Source of the DNA: Aurantiochytrium sp. KH105
Lineage: Eukaryota; Sar; Bigyra; Thraustochytrida; Thraustochytriidae
Direction of reading: 5' to 3'
Assembly (NCBI GenBank): GCA_003116975.1
Contig: BGKB01000007.1
Location: 62,001 to 126,000 of the forward strand
DNA length: 64,000 nt
Positions 10,701 through 18,412 of this stretch are shown here, in pieces (the stretch's first letter is position 1; every line of letters begins with the position of its first letter). Made by a program: the position numbers and the translations under genes. The notes under the pieces are model-generated. The model saw only the letters and a program-made list of their open reading frames with translations. It made no database searches and was not told where the DNA came from.

Positions 10701-12550
10701 ATGGCTGGAAGCTGGGCAAGAATGGTGGAAATGCTAAGATCATCATCAGCGAGGACCGCATTTGTAATTTCGCACGCCCCGGGAAGCGTCTGCGTGATGA
10801 CGGCCTTGAGCGTTCCTTGGCCAACGACTTCTTGTGCAAATCCGATCTGGTCAATGCCATCGGAAAGGCTGACAAAACACTCGTTGTTGTTGACGCTATC
10901 GCTGCACACGAGCTGAATCATCGCCCGCGTATCGTCCAAAGCGGCCTCAGCTTCCTCGGCCAGCGTGGCAAATGGCTCGGCGCAGTCGATCAGGGTGTCG
11001 TGGACACCAGGCAGGATGGAGGAAAGCAGATCTAGACTGAGGCGCTTGTACACGCGCAAAAGGAGAGGTATCTGCGCAAAGATGTCGCTAGGGGACAAAT
11101 TACTCAAATCGGAAAGCACCGAGCACAGCGAAGGAACAACCTCCTCGCTGAGCTCATGCAGATGGCCATTTCCGAGCGCAGAGGACATCCATTCGATCTC
11201 GTCAATGTTGGTGGCAATAATGGTGAGACAGTCGAGCGCGGTGGTCTCCCCGATCGAAGCGCAGATCGCAGCAGGGAGCTGATCAGAGGACACGGCATTG
11301 GGGCCAAACACCTGATCGTAGGCGCTTTGCGCCGCGGTTGCCAAAGGTTTTGCGCACGCTGCGGGGAACGCCGGGAGGTAGTCGTTGATGAGATCCCATG
11401 ATGTCATTTGACCAACGACGTCGAGAAGAAGCTCCAATTTGGTTGTCGTGGTGCTTCCTTGGGCGAGCGTGAAGAGATCCTCCCAGGACTCGACAAATGT
11501 GAGCAGTGAGCCGTCACCTAGTAGGCCAATCTGCTTCATCGAGACGCAAATGTTCACAATGCCGACATGAATGGATTCAAGGAGACCTTGAATCTGTTCA
11601 AGGATGTCGACCACATCCGTCGGCAGAAACTGCTGAATTTCGTCCACGAGAGGAAATCCAATAATGAGGAGAAGCTCGAGCATGCAGCCACGGAATACGG
11701 TGACGTCCAGGCAGATTGCCTTGGGGTAATAAAAGACCGCCTCGTCTCCGTATTGAGAGTAGGCGGAGAAGTCTGTGGCGGTGGCTGCGCACGCTGAGGT
11801 AGAAATGATTCCCGCAATGCCATCGAGGTCTTTGAGTAGATCGATAAAGTTGGGAATTTCCTCGAGCCAGTCGTCGATCGTCCATGAGCCGTCTGCGATC
11901 GTTTGCACCTTTTCGAGGAGATTGCAGGTTTCCTCCATGTTGAGACCATTGAGCGCGATGGAAATGGACCAGCACACCCATTCCGTTGAACATTCCCCAG
12001 TGGAAGAGTCACAGAGGATAGGGAACTCAAAAAGTCGCCGCCCATGTGGCGCGCGGGGCTGCAAGGTCTCGAGTTGGTGTTCATCACGAGCAGCGATCTC
12101 ATCCTTTGAAGGGTTGAGCGCTGTATCGAAACCCTCTGCTTGGAGTCGGCGCGCAACGTCTGGAGACACAAAATAAGGCAAAACTTTGTACTCTTGCTCA
12201 ACCGAAATATCCTCAGAGACCCTTTCTGGGTATCTGGAGCGGAAGCTGTCGCGAAGGCGCCTCGCAAAGGAAATTTTTGCTCGCTCTACGTGGAGCTCTT
12301 TCTCAATATCGAGTGGGCCCTTGTAGTCGAGTTTGCCATTGCGTAAGTGCCTGGATGCCACGGCAAACTCGGCGAGCACCGCGCCAAAGTTAACGTATCC
12401 ATCTGACGCGGTAAACTCGCGTTCATACGTCCGTCGAAGAGGACTTGCATCAACCCTTGTGTACGACAGCAGCGCGCTGACCACGACTAGCGGGGCCAGC
12501 CACAAGCCGACGACTTTCATCTTCGTTTGGCTCGTTCTATTGACGCGCAC
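1757..12550 (-). CDS. Giant secreted/type I membrane protein of about 27 Cys-containing repeats
   Basis: One uninterrupted frame of 3,597 codons. The N-terminus is a signal peptide; the second Met (ATG at 12520, MKVVGLWLAPLVVVSALL) gives the more classical one, so the start is 12550 or 12520. A Gly/Asp/Ser-rich linker leads to one transmembrane helix at about residues 3503-3523 and an acidic tail of 74 residues. Between them the protein is repetitive. I count about 18 units of roughly 120-140 residues marked by an aromatic-(L/I/V)-P motif followed by a conserved Cys (DYLPAFPAAC, SDYVPAWPEETC, EYLPPFPTENC, SYIPDMPSTC). About 9 related units closer to the C-terminus carry C-x(8-10)-LP-x-(V/L)-G-x-(Y/F)-(L/V)-P-x(8-10)-C. 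Several N-glycosylation sequons occur. The even Cys spacing suggests disulfide-stabilised helical repeats facing the outside. No named family was recognised; saposin-like folds were considered but the Cys count per unit does not match. A cell-surface, wall or adhesion role is inference. Confidence 0.85.
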   Translation of the reverse strand: MRVNRTSQTKMKVVGLWLAPLVVVSALLSYTRVDASPLRRTYEREFTASDGYVNFGAVLAEFAVASRHLRNGKLDYKGPLDIEKELHVERAKISFARRLRDSFRSRYPERVSEDISVEQEYKVLPYFVSPDVARRLQAEGFDTALNPSKDEIAARDEHQLETLQPRAPHGRRLFEFPILCDSSTGECSTEWVCWSISIALNGLNMEETCNLLEKVQTIADGSWTIDDWLEEIPNFIDLLKDLDGIAGIISTSACAATATDFSAYSQYGDEAVFYYPKAICLDVTVFRGCMLELLLIIGFPLVDEIQQFLPTDVVDILEQIQGLLESIHVGIVNICVSMKQIGLLGDGSLLTFVESWEDLFTLAQGSTTTTKLELLLDVVGQMTSWDLINDYLPAFPAACAKPLATAAQSAYDQVFGPNAVSSDQLPAAICASIGETTALDCLTIIATNIDEIEWMSSALGNGHLHELSEEVVPSLCSVLSDLSNLSPSDIFAQIPLLLRVYKRLSLDLLSSILPGVHDTLIDCAEPFATLAEEAEAALDDTRAMIQLVCSDSVNNNECFVSLSDGIDQIGFAQEVVGQGTLKAVITQTLPGACEITNAVLADDDLSISTILAQLPAIVEWYASVSKIGAFSDYVPAWPEETCSSEVITNLTQDLLEGVEDSSVLPSKLCSLSSGQAQACMLSIGESLENSELVRSLFVSSVTSSGPNATFYALFHEAFPSVCEAVNGADISVEDLVRSIPAVLAVVAALDIVPLRQQFPDIHALLADRVCTAQFEKFGSWIADIIAGNDKNTVNRICSRIGKNQCLIDLSRAVDSIEFVREQIGKGTLELIVDDLVPQTCRDLKSAAGTFSVDTLVESLPSLLSVFDELTAVSVDGSDDADAVYPLQAYLPQIPRDASCRAGFQTIAGDLVNFVYKDDATLGTLMTQMCVTWLDAGYYTCLESLGAEIDQVPLLVDLLGAEGVVQAIPNTLLPSACAILQPELPLMESVALVIEKLPEIISLYADLQPNTLLPDFVKEYLPPFPTENCTDGVVSLLQTHLSEVVGDHSLALQILCQDLEPSEQACLVAIGDGIDQADALQEAVGLSDGFLQSVVQTEIPRACKIIGNELASVDVTNLLTKIPEILNFISSLKETMPTVLAQYIPVIPHETCDASYASVSAKFTANPQPHAVCDFDDQEVECVALLGDAVDDVDMLRELIGGRGLIRYTVTTVRTEACEAIDHISDMALVDLADQIPQAFEILNTLNNFTLLDSYIPDMPSTCGREIPSVASQLALTVQETQGSSTDLEEAIVGTLCSLEEDAKTCLADLGYNLAQVEWIASIVPNTHAIALDLLKLLPLACALFDDQSAFPGADEVLTFLPAAVSLVDSLRDISFVEPYLPDITDDCMGAYGLLAAELSPVGVAGIPSVLCGMPNATKTCFRSISWPAVIPDGVAASVVDTLPTACAAAMSIGDLDFNSILTSIPLILDLVDELHEIDALSAYIPDIDSNCTSLFKTSLVPRFENDGVVEGTCGITSAEQLCVVDLVDRILDVSLIADLASQQLDTDDPDNLKVLVSTLFATLPRACAIVDGVDVLGNVFLALDDMISILEQLREFKAFASVVPSLDASCAAEFRSTLASVQASEAAQTNAVALLPRTVCGVVLGDAALGTCLQDIGAQLDAGPLAGDGDLSIETIVEVFVEKILPLICGVIERVIDDEGTLNITNVVLSLPDIAEIYADAAAAAGPTYLPAFPEQDCSRDVLTSIAEAINSGDVLKVLCAGLTNPDKVCVRSLGSTLDQVSFVSSMMGRSNLISELLGEPMDAACSALSFDTGVDVTSILGHVDTILVAVDAANRLVPSLVADFLPEIPGGECLTVSFPRISVLLADFKVEKLCRMKNADRECVALLGDNLETTPLVRDMLYGDFDVTTTNASLVRSVMEALPLTLCSALDELGAVDFDGVIAAIPHAFTLMRTLYGYPALRAYVPWVPNVCLETVEDMTTRLSSNVDDPVEAMCGLTTPETKCLVGLGASLDATNLTAGVEDLLNATLGLVPTVCDTLQAESIDTSDLLRYLPSLFMLFERVDVVAQSLDLYDVTIGETCHVRLQAMATRLSATGTVDALPAELCNSTSSDFVCMRTASQAIEQLPLVKDTVPEGLLANVLTLMETTVCEVLASSEDTDYLGFVSALPELVAILDQLEEMDIMSSYLPVFSDECKTLFAGSITTKLEEGVALAKEQGLLRISGSLDFSGLTGILCAFDDEEDQCFRDVAHAVVATPMMASLSSSLGEDYTLSEIVESAFRIRERACSLFNELGSLSSASLFFSLRDVLHIIDELQNFPVVSEYVPEFRESCLNPIDDLSDAISSGTSTVSTVCSLNATETGCLVHLAHQLDTISQVRFMFSLFGGEAYESIEAFVRSLLYEVIDPSCALMSDMGVGMEGINLSEFIFKIPDFVDALRTMKTMPFIDELAPQVSEECLAELEGVVPASTSRTSEIDGVTFVCGSSQEVRTCVQELNDAFEEIDFIGEHIPDGVVEAFIASLDSGCKLFLSEDLDQASFFENEMPVLMRNAGIIAGVQDSCLILSNTTEVCSLGDDCLREYIAKLSIVPLLGKFIPSWASDAVVDLCAVQSGESTMDVFIETHLASIIDSVLDGHECAESEVDTSTPSRVCASLGPACVQELADNLPSLAPDGLDELLVATCSLFASEDGGETVFSLLPYLGSLLDVLAFVLGYPSDTCAVQIKANVLVDDFDAIKFCYGLDSECTTEVVKTMRGLPFVGAYLPTGTDQLIGVLCGVLKDEESLSSLMEHIPTLLDILAEIVLGGHLDLTGACQAEITEYVIDERSGTVNVRNLCVLDDTCTASVIRSLQELPLVGEYVPDTVGEVLQDACVLQGSTDGSNYVEVSEDAESNFMKLLPRILDLLGRVLGDEVAPGDENEANRLLESTINTTQLGCGTMLVSYAAKHNETFSTRDFCSEVTPACVQYATEKLSTLPIVNEFLQPRTGEVLGTTCAIMNATSRKVAMSRIPQLMSSTASLLDLEEGCAAEVEEAAALFKSRGGALDGRTLCAKLPSTGCLESLASKLSELPFAGKYVPAHLDTLIQETCSLLVDEDVESRKSLALYLDEEGPKVLQITAFMAGVDASCANDFALLADVSLTSMCGRPECLSQLASGLETTPLVGDYLPKGLAPLFDGVCAFATQASDWATFAQDTLSKLIYIVAVSVTGDAACAAQLERLALDLVSGSTYLSVPVESLCHISDSCLNTLVSDLTTLPLWGNFLPAETGEVIEGVCEYADLDLDSLSDMDILINTLNKHWSVLMELVLNMVDLEDEDCVASLKSQSTACANEGQCLNAVVSAYQTQLPLVAQLFPANADLAIANVCELARSSKDDIVEVLYKKGGVLDSLILWLPSDALASTDDCASRFATAAALPEAGTPGSWQKVLSCTVGGDCLQPVARKMLKLSSMEVTEAEMALFETVLIDQPCEEGSTTVGDGDGDGNDDGSSSSEDSKGMNISLKALKGASIAAGALLLVTVLVFALNMRRESKIASASRRPDVLSRRVSQSIIPHGLEQDYDAGVGHRDVNAGTNDDEFDASSDGDEDEYDDEPMQLHARRA

Positions 12551-13703
12551 TGTTATTTGCTTTTATTTCCCCCTCCTTTTTTGTCAATCCCGAACAACAG
12601 CTGTAAGGTCGCGAACGTACGCGGGCAGCCAATCTTCGCTTTACCTGGACGAGAGAGCGCGCAGCTCCGCGCGTGGGCTCTTTGCTTCAACGATCTATTG
12701 AACGGCAGGCAGCCCCCTTTGGCGCATCCGCCTCCAGGCTGACCCGATCTACTTTTGCTGACAGCTGCAGCACTTTGCAAGCCCAGATTTAACGAGCAGG
12801 CCAAACGAACTCACAGCCAGATAGGCCTTGGCCTAGGGAGCGTCCACCATGCATAGGCTCCTTCCTCCATTGAGTCGTGAGAGAACGAGATCAGAAGTTT
12901 GCAAGGTTATACTAAATAAAAGGGGCCAACGGTCTTGTGCGCAACGCATTTTCTTTCTTTTTCCACAAGTTTGGCCCTCGTCGCCTTCGAGGTCGAAAAA
13001 TATCGAAGAAGATTGAATTGCATCGTTGAAAGAAAGAGAGAGAGAGAGAGTTCTCGACAATCAGCTGAATGGCTGGCAAGCCAAGCGCGACAGTGCGCCA
13101 AAGATGAATGATAGCGAGCTCACCAGCTATAGTGCGTATACATGCAACAGCAAGAGCCGGGCCATGGCAACGGACATTTGCGTCCCACTTTATCCGGATG
13201 AGGTGGGGTGGGGTCACGAATGAAGCGGGGTCACCTGTGGACACCAGCGCCTTGGCCTTGCCCGCCGCTGCTCGAAAAAGGCAGAGTTAGCAGCGGTCAA
13301 GATTTGACAAAGGAAGATAAAAGGAAAAGTCCAAGATAGCGCTCTGGGACACAAGCACGCACTTTAGCACGCGTGCGATGGTGGCACTGAACGGAGTGAG
13401 TGAGTAAATGAGTGAGTGAGTGAGGAAGGATGGAAGGGAGGGAGCGAGGGAGGGAGGGAGGGAGGGAGGGAGGGAGGGAGGGAGGGAGGGGAGTCTGCAA
13501 GCGACACGTGTCCATGAACGTGGGAATCTTCCCCAATAAGCGATATAATAGGATCGTTGGCGATCCATCGATCGATCGATCAAACATTTCAACAATCAAT
13601 CGATTCATCGCCTGATGCAAATACCGTTTGGCAAAACCGAAACCCGCGCGCAATCCTCGCACGTATTCTGGGAGTGGTGGCCAACCAAAAATCAAAGCAA
13701 GAA
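12551..13703. other. Divergent intergenic region with microsatellites
   Basis: It separates the start of the giant gene (minus strand) from the P450 start (plus strand) and probably carries both promoters. An (AG)n run lies near 13034-13050, GAGT repeats near 13395-13425, a long (AGGG)n run at 13449-13491 and an ATCG run near 13563-13580. A TATA-like GATATAATAGG lies at 13542-13552, about 150 bases before the P450 ATG. No coding frame is convincing. Confidence 0.6.
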
Positions 13704-15389
13704 ATGATTGGCTTTGATGCGAATGCGGCGCTGTCGCGCGCACTGCGACTTGCAGCAGCTTGCCTGGGTTCAAGTGTTATACTGGGCATTTTGTTGCGCA
13801 ATCTCTTGCGAATGCGTCGACGCGCGCTTCTGTGGAACAAGCTTCCCGGTCTTGCGCACGTCGCGCGACAAGGACATGTTCTGGGCGCGCTCGTGGGTGA
13901 AGACGTGATCCCACGTGGCATGGCCGTGACCCCAGAGAACTTCCGCAGGGGCATTCTGCGCGGCATGCGTGAGTCCTTGCGTAAAGATGACAGCCTGCGA
14001 CGCCAAGGAATTGTGGCGGTGCACTATTTCAACGAACGTCTAAGTCGCGCGCTTCCTGTGCATAACATGCATGTGTTGGTGGTGCACAAGATGGAATACA
14101 TTCGGGAGATTTTGGCCGCCAAGAACCAGCACAAGTTTGCGAAAGGACGAAGTTACGAGGTCTTTGAACCACTGTTGGGCCATGGAGTCTTGAGTTCGTC
14201 GGGCGAGTGGTGGCATCAGCAACGCCGGGTGCTGGATCTTGCCTTCAAGGATCGACTTGTCAATCGAACGGTGCCGATCATGAACGCAACAACGGACAAG
14301 CTGGCTGCCAAACTAAAGGCGGTAGAAGCGACGGGCGGGACGATCAACATGACAGAGGAGCTTCTCAAGCTGACGATGGATGGTTTGGGCCACTTTGCCT
14401 TGTCGCACGAGTTTGGCAGCCTGGAAGCGGCGACTTCGGACGATGCGATCTTTTACAACGCCTTTGAGGTGATTCTGAGCACTCTGAATACGCGTGTCTT
14501 TGTTCCTCCTGCGCAGGCGACCCGCAATCTGCCCTTTGCAGCGAATCGCGAGTTTGACGCGGCCATGGCGATCTTGCGTCGCGAGTGCAAGAAGATCATG
14601 ACGCGTCGCGCCCTCGAGCTGACGCAACGGCGCAAGGATGGCGTTGAGCCGCGCGACCTCTTGGATGTCATGCTGCTCGGTCAAGTGACGGACGCAGATG
14701 GTTCGCGGCGTCCTCTCACGAGCAAGGAGGCCTTGGACAACATGTTTTCTGTCGTCTTTGCGGGTCACGACACAACCGCGGCCCTGCTCACGTTTGCAGT
14801 CTACCTTTTGAGTACATGCGGCCAGCGGATCGTGAACAAGCTCCACGCTGAGCTCGACGCGGAGCTCGGCCCTGACGGGGCGTTGAGCCCAGAGTCGATG
14901 AACCGATTGCCATACCTAGATGCGATCGTCACGGAGGCGTTGCGCCTGTACCCATCTGCTTTGTTCACGCGCAAGGTGCTCGAGGACATTGAGCTTGGAG
15001 GTTTCGTCATTCCAGAGGGCTCCGAGCTCTTTGTGTGGCCGCAGCTGACGCAGCGGGACCCGGACAACTTCGACGATCCGGATGCCTTCATTCCTGAGCG
15101 TTGGACCGATCGCCTCCGTGAGGACGGGCGCCCGCTCAAGATCGAGATGGCCTTGCTGGGTCGCGAGATGGCATATCTGCCGTTTTCGATGGGCCCACGC
15201 AACTGCGTTGGGCGTGCCTTTGCGATTGCGGAGACCAAGGCGGTGCTTGTGCGCCTGTTGCGGGTCTTTGACTTTCAACACGTTCCCGACCAGGACTTTT
15301 CTCCGGACCCGGTCCTGAACGTTACCTTTAATGCTGCGCCCATGCGCATGCGGCCCGTCCTCCGTGCCCGCGGTGGCGGTAGCGCATAA
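13704..15389 (+). CDS. Cytochrome P450 monooxygenase, membrane anchored
   Basis: A 561-residue P450, a heme-thiolate monooxygenase probably fixed to the ER membrane and fed by a P450 reductase. The ATG at 13704 is chosen because it is the first in-frame ATG and gives an N-terminal hydrophobic anchor (residues 15-35) followed by basic residues and a Pro/Gly-poor hinge. Family landmarks are complete: I-helix AGHDTT at 353-358, K-helix E411-x-x-R414 (EALRLYP), the PERF-like FIPERW, and the heme loop PFSMGPRNCVGRA with axial Cys501. By general pattern it resembles CYP4/CYP97-type clans, whose members hydroxylate fatty acids or carotenoids; the substrate cannot be assigned. No redox partner gene is adjacent. 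The length is slightly above the usual 500 because of the extended N-terminus. Confidence 0.93.
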   Translation: MIGFDANAALSRALRLAAACLGSSVILGILLRNLLRMRRRALLWNKLPGLAHVARQGHVLGALVGEDVIPRGMAVTPENFRRGILRGMRESLRKDDSLRRQGIVAVHYFNERLSRALPVHNMHVLVVHKMEYIREILAAKNQHKFAKGRSYEVFEPLLGHGVLSSSGEWWHQQRRVLDLAFKDRLVNRTVPIMNATTDKLAAKLKAVEATGGTINMTEELLKLTMDGLGHFALSHEFGSLEAATSDDAIFYNAFEVILSTLNTRVFVPPAQATRNLPFAANREFDAAMAILRRECKKIMTRRALELTQRRKDGVEPRDLLDVMLLGQVTDADGSRRPLTSKEALDNMFSVVFAGHDTTAALLTFAVYLLSTCGQRIVNKLHAELDAELGPDGALSPESMNRLPYLDAIVTEALRLYPSALFTRKVLEDIELGGFVIPEGSELFVWPQLTQRDPDNFDDPDAFIPERWTDRLREDGRPLKIEMALLGREMAYLPFSMGPRNCVGRAFAIAETKAVLVRLLRVFDFQHVPDQDFSPDPVLNVTFNAAPMRMRPVLRARGGGSA

Positions 15390-15710
15390 CTTTAGACCGA
15401 GCATTGGCGCTCGCTGACCGAAACTCTAGGCCCTACGAGAACTTACATGTAATGGCTAACTTGCTGTGTCTTCCTGCGCTGGGCTTCGATTTTGTCTCTC
15501 TGTTCTCTCGGTTTTTTGTTATCTGTGGTTCCGTTGACCCGAGCTGCGCTGCGGCGCTATTAGAGCAGAGACAAATCTCGCTCATCGAATTGCGCCGCGC
15601 CATGACGCGCCACATGAAGGATCCAGCTGGCTGGCTCGCCGCGACCGCTCGATGTGCATGCATGCTAATGATTACTGACTGGCCTTCGAAAATCCTGGAG
15701 GCCATGCATC

Positions 15711-15871
15711 GTGCATTGCATTACATTACATTACATTGCATTGCATTACACCGCATCGCAGCGCGTCGCATCGCACTACTACATCATACATTGCCTTACA
15801 TTGCCTCGCCTTGCCTCGTCTCGCCGCGCCTTGAACTGCACTGCCCCGCACTGCACTGCACTGCACTGCAC
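15711..15871. repeat. Degenerate pentanucleotide (CATTG/CATTA/CTGCA) repeat
   Basis: Successive 5-base units drift from CATTA/CATTG through CATCG and CTTGC to CTGCA. It looks like one microsatellite that has mutated along its length. Confidence 0.85.
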
Positions 15872-16640
15872 TTCCATCCGCCAGCCAAGCCAGCCATGCA
15901 GCTAGCTAGCTGATGCACGCATGGGAGGTCGCATCAACCACGGCAAGATGGCCTTGCTGTCGCTCCCGTCCCTTTTCTTCCTCCCGAGCTTGCCAGCTTC
16001 CTGCACTCCTTCCTTCCCGCAAGCAACGGACCCCGCTAGAAAACTTGCCGTGCGCTCTTGACAGGACATGACGATGGTGGCGCGCCAGGCTTGCATGCTT
16101 GTGCATGCATACATTTTTGCATGCATGTAACAGCACAGATGCTACGCAGGAAAAGGTGTCTGCAGCAGGTCCTGCAGCAGCAGCAGCGCCACCACCACCA
16201 GCAGCAACAGAGCTCGAGGTCTTCCTTCCCTCCGTGCTTCCATCCTTACTGCGGCCCGCCGCTCCAAGACGCTCGCCGCGGCGCGCCGTCGGGATGGACG
16301 GGAGCGGGCACGCCGCGCGGGCCTCCCTCGCGGGCCCTCCCGCGGCGCCGCGCGCGGAGCCCGCCCTCCGCGGTCCCCTCCCTCGCGCGGTCTCCATGCG
16401 CGATGGCGATTTGCTCGAATCGATGACGTTGGATGGAGGCAGGGATGGGATCCAAGAGCTCGCGCGTATCCTGCGCGCACGCGAGGCCGAGCGCGAGGCC
16501 GAGCGCGGGGCAACGCGGCGCGGGGCGGCGCGGCGCGGGGCGGCGCGCGAGAGAGAGAGGGCGCACAGGAGGGCGCACGAGACGGCGAGCGAGGGCGGGC
16601 GGGCGGGCCCGGCGGCAGACGTAGAGTACCTGGCGGGCGG

Positions 16641-16718
16641 ATTCTCCACTTGGGGCGCTGCGCAAGTGCGGAATCGGGGCCAATACGTACTTGCGCCGCC
16701 GTTTGCGCCACTTGCGCG
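16641..16718. promoter_or_regulatory. Cluster of CACTTG(CGC) motifs
   Basis: Four related sites occur within 80 bases: ATTCTCCACTTG at 16641-16652, CAAGTGCGGAAT at 16663-16674, ACTTGCGCC near 16689 and CCACTTGCGCG at 16708-16718. The first (inverted) and last are repeated exactly, about the same distance apart, upstream of the NDUFB8-like gene at 34581-34659. That suggests binding sites for a shared factor. The target gene here is unclear, as the nearest plus-strand start is the kinase at 18413. Confidence 0.4.
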
Positions 16719-16755
16719 CGCGGCGTGCCGGCCTGCCCGCCTCGGCGCGTCCGCG

Positions 16756-16797
16756 TTCGAATTCGAATTCGAATTCAAATTCAAATTCAAATTCGAA
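16756..16797. repeat. GAATTC/AAATTC hexamer repeat
   Basis: Seven consecutive six-base units around TTCGAA, GAATTC and AAATTC form a palindromic AT-rich island inside very GC-rich DNA, directly after the CACTTG motif cluster. Confidence 0.85.
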
Positions 16798-18412
16798 ACC
16801 CACCCCGGCAGGCGGCCATCAGCGCAGCGCAGCGCAGCGCAGCGCAGCGTGACCCCGCGCCCCGCCGCGCCGCGTGCGGATCCCTCGCGCCCGCCGTCGC
16901 CGCGCCCGCCTCCCGCCCGCGCCCGCCCCCCCTGCACCGCGCGTCGCCGCGCCCGGGTGCTGTCTGTCTGTCTGTCTCTGCGTCCAACTCCGGTTTCATC
17001 CCGTCATCCAGCTCCAGCTCCAGCGCCAGCGCCAGCCCGCGCGACCTCGCCGGCGGCCGGGCAGGAAGGCGCGCACGCCACCGCGCCAGCGGCCGCGCTC
17101 CGCCGCGCGTCTCGCCGCGCCGCGCCGCGCCGAGCCGTGCCTCGCGAGTCGCGCCTCGCGAGTCGAGCCGAGTCGAGCCGCCTGCTGCTTGCTGCTACCC
17201 GCCCAAAATAACAGGCCAGGAGGGAGGCCCTGCTTCGCGCACAGTACTACTACTCCGGCCGCGAGGCCTGCACTGCAATCCAGACAGCCAACGCGCTACG
17301 GGTCTCTACTCGCGGCTAGGCCCGAGACCGCTGGCGAAGGAAGAGCAGGACTGCCGGTCCTGGCGCGTCGCCCTCGCGGAGCCTGAAAGCTCGAAGCCGC
17401 CGCAGAGCGAGCGAGCCAGCGAGCGGGCGGGCGACGGCGAGCTGCACGAGGCCGGCCTCCGCCAGCCAGCCAGCCAGCCAGCCAAGCAGAGCGGAGGGCG
17501 AAAGCTACGGCAAACTGCCGGCGAGGACCGACCGCGGGCGCACGCGCGCACGCTCGCACGCTCGCTCGCGCCGCCGTGCCGCCAGGGCGCGACGAGGAGA
17601 GGTCTCGCGGCCAGAACGCAGACGCGCGCAGGCAGACGCGCCGGACACGTGGACCGGGGCGGGGGAGAGGAAGCGAGCCGAGCGAGCGAGCGAGCGAGCG
17701 AGCGAACGAACGAGCAGAGTCCGGGTTCTTCACGCCTAGGTCAGGCCTAGGTCCACAGGGCTGTCTGTTGTTAACGAAGAGGGTCCCGCCTGCTTGCTTG
17801 CTTGCCCGCTCGGTTGGTCGCGCGCTCGCTCACTTGTTGGGTGGTCGCTCGGTCGGTTAGAAGCGCTCGCTCGGTCGGTTCTTGCGAGGAGAAAAAGAGG
17901 CTGCCCCGCTGTACCGCGCGCTGCTGTGCGCGCAGGGGAATAAGTAGTAGATCCCCGCGGCGAGCAAGCTAGGGACCGCGAGCTAGCCAGACAGCGAGCC
18001 AGCGGTTTGGAGGCATCGGGAGCGCTATGCGCAGAGGACCCCGCTGCTGCTAGAAGATAGAAATACGCGTATACTCGTGAACGGGACTTTGCTTGTTCCT
18101 CCGCGACCTTTGGAACCACACTCTCGGCTTCCGGGCGCGTCTGGAACGACCACGGATCTTCTGCGGCTGCGCGCTGTCCACGTCAAGCAGACTGGCAAAG
18201 CCACGGGAAAGGTAAACTTTTTCCAAAGAGCCAAAGAAGCAGAAGAAAGACAAGGTCAAGCCAGCAAACAAGCAAGCAAGCGCAACTCGCCGAAAGATAT
18301 CCAGCTGCGAAAAAAAAGAAAGAAAAAGAGGTAACGAGCGTCCTCGAGCGCTCAGCCCTCGCGCCACCGTACAGACGCACAACGGAGTCTCTCTGACCCA
18401 CCCGTTCCCCTC

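Larger units (their letters stand above)
15390..18412. other. 3 kb low-complexity, CpG-rich intergenic region
   Basis: It lies between the P450 stop and the AGC kinase start. The first part is a decaying pentamer repeat. From about 16.15 kb it becomes extremely GC-rich with long open frames on both strands rich in Arg/Ala/Pro/Ser; these look like composition artefacts, with no domain and no conserved pattern. Tetranucleotide runs (AGCG, GCTT, CAGC) are common up to 18.0 kb. It may hold a long 5' leader or a non-coding first exon of the kinase gene, but no gene can be supported. Confidence 0.55.

Noticed and set aside
15404-15913. Plus-strand frame after the P450 gene
   Set aside because: Its second half translates the CATTA-type repeat (His/Ile/Ala runs) and the first half has no pattern.
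16099-17211. Long overlapping frames on both strands in the 16-18 kb region
   Set aside because: Extreme GC content removes stop codons in all frames; translations are low-complexity Arg/Ala/Pro and lack any conserved pattern.
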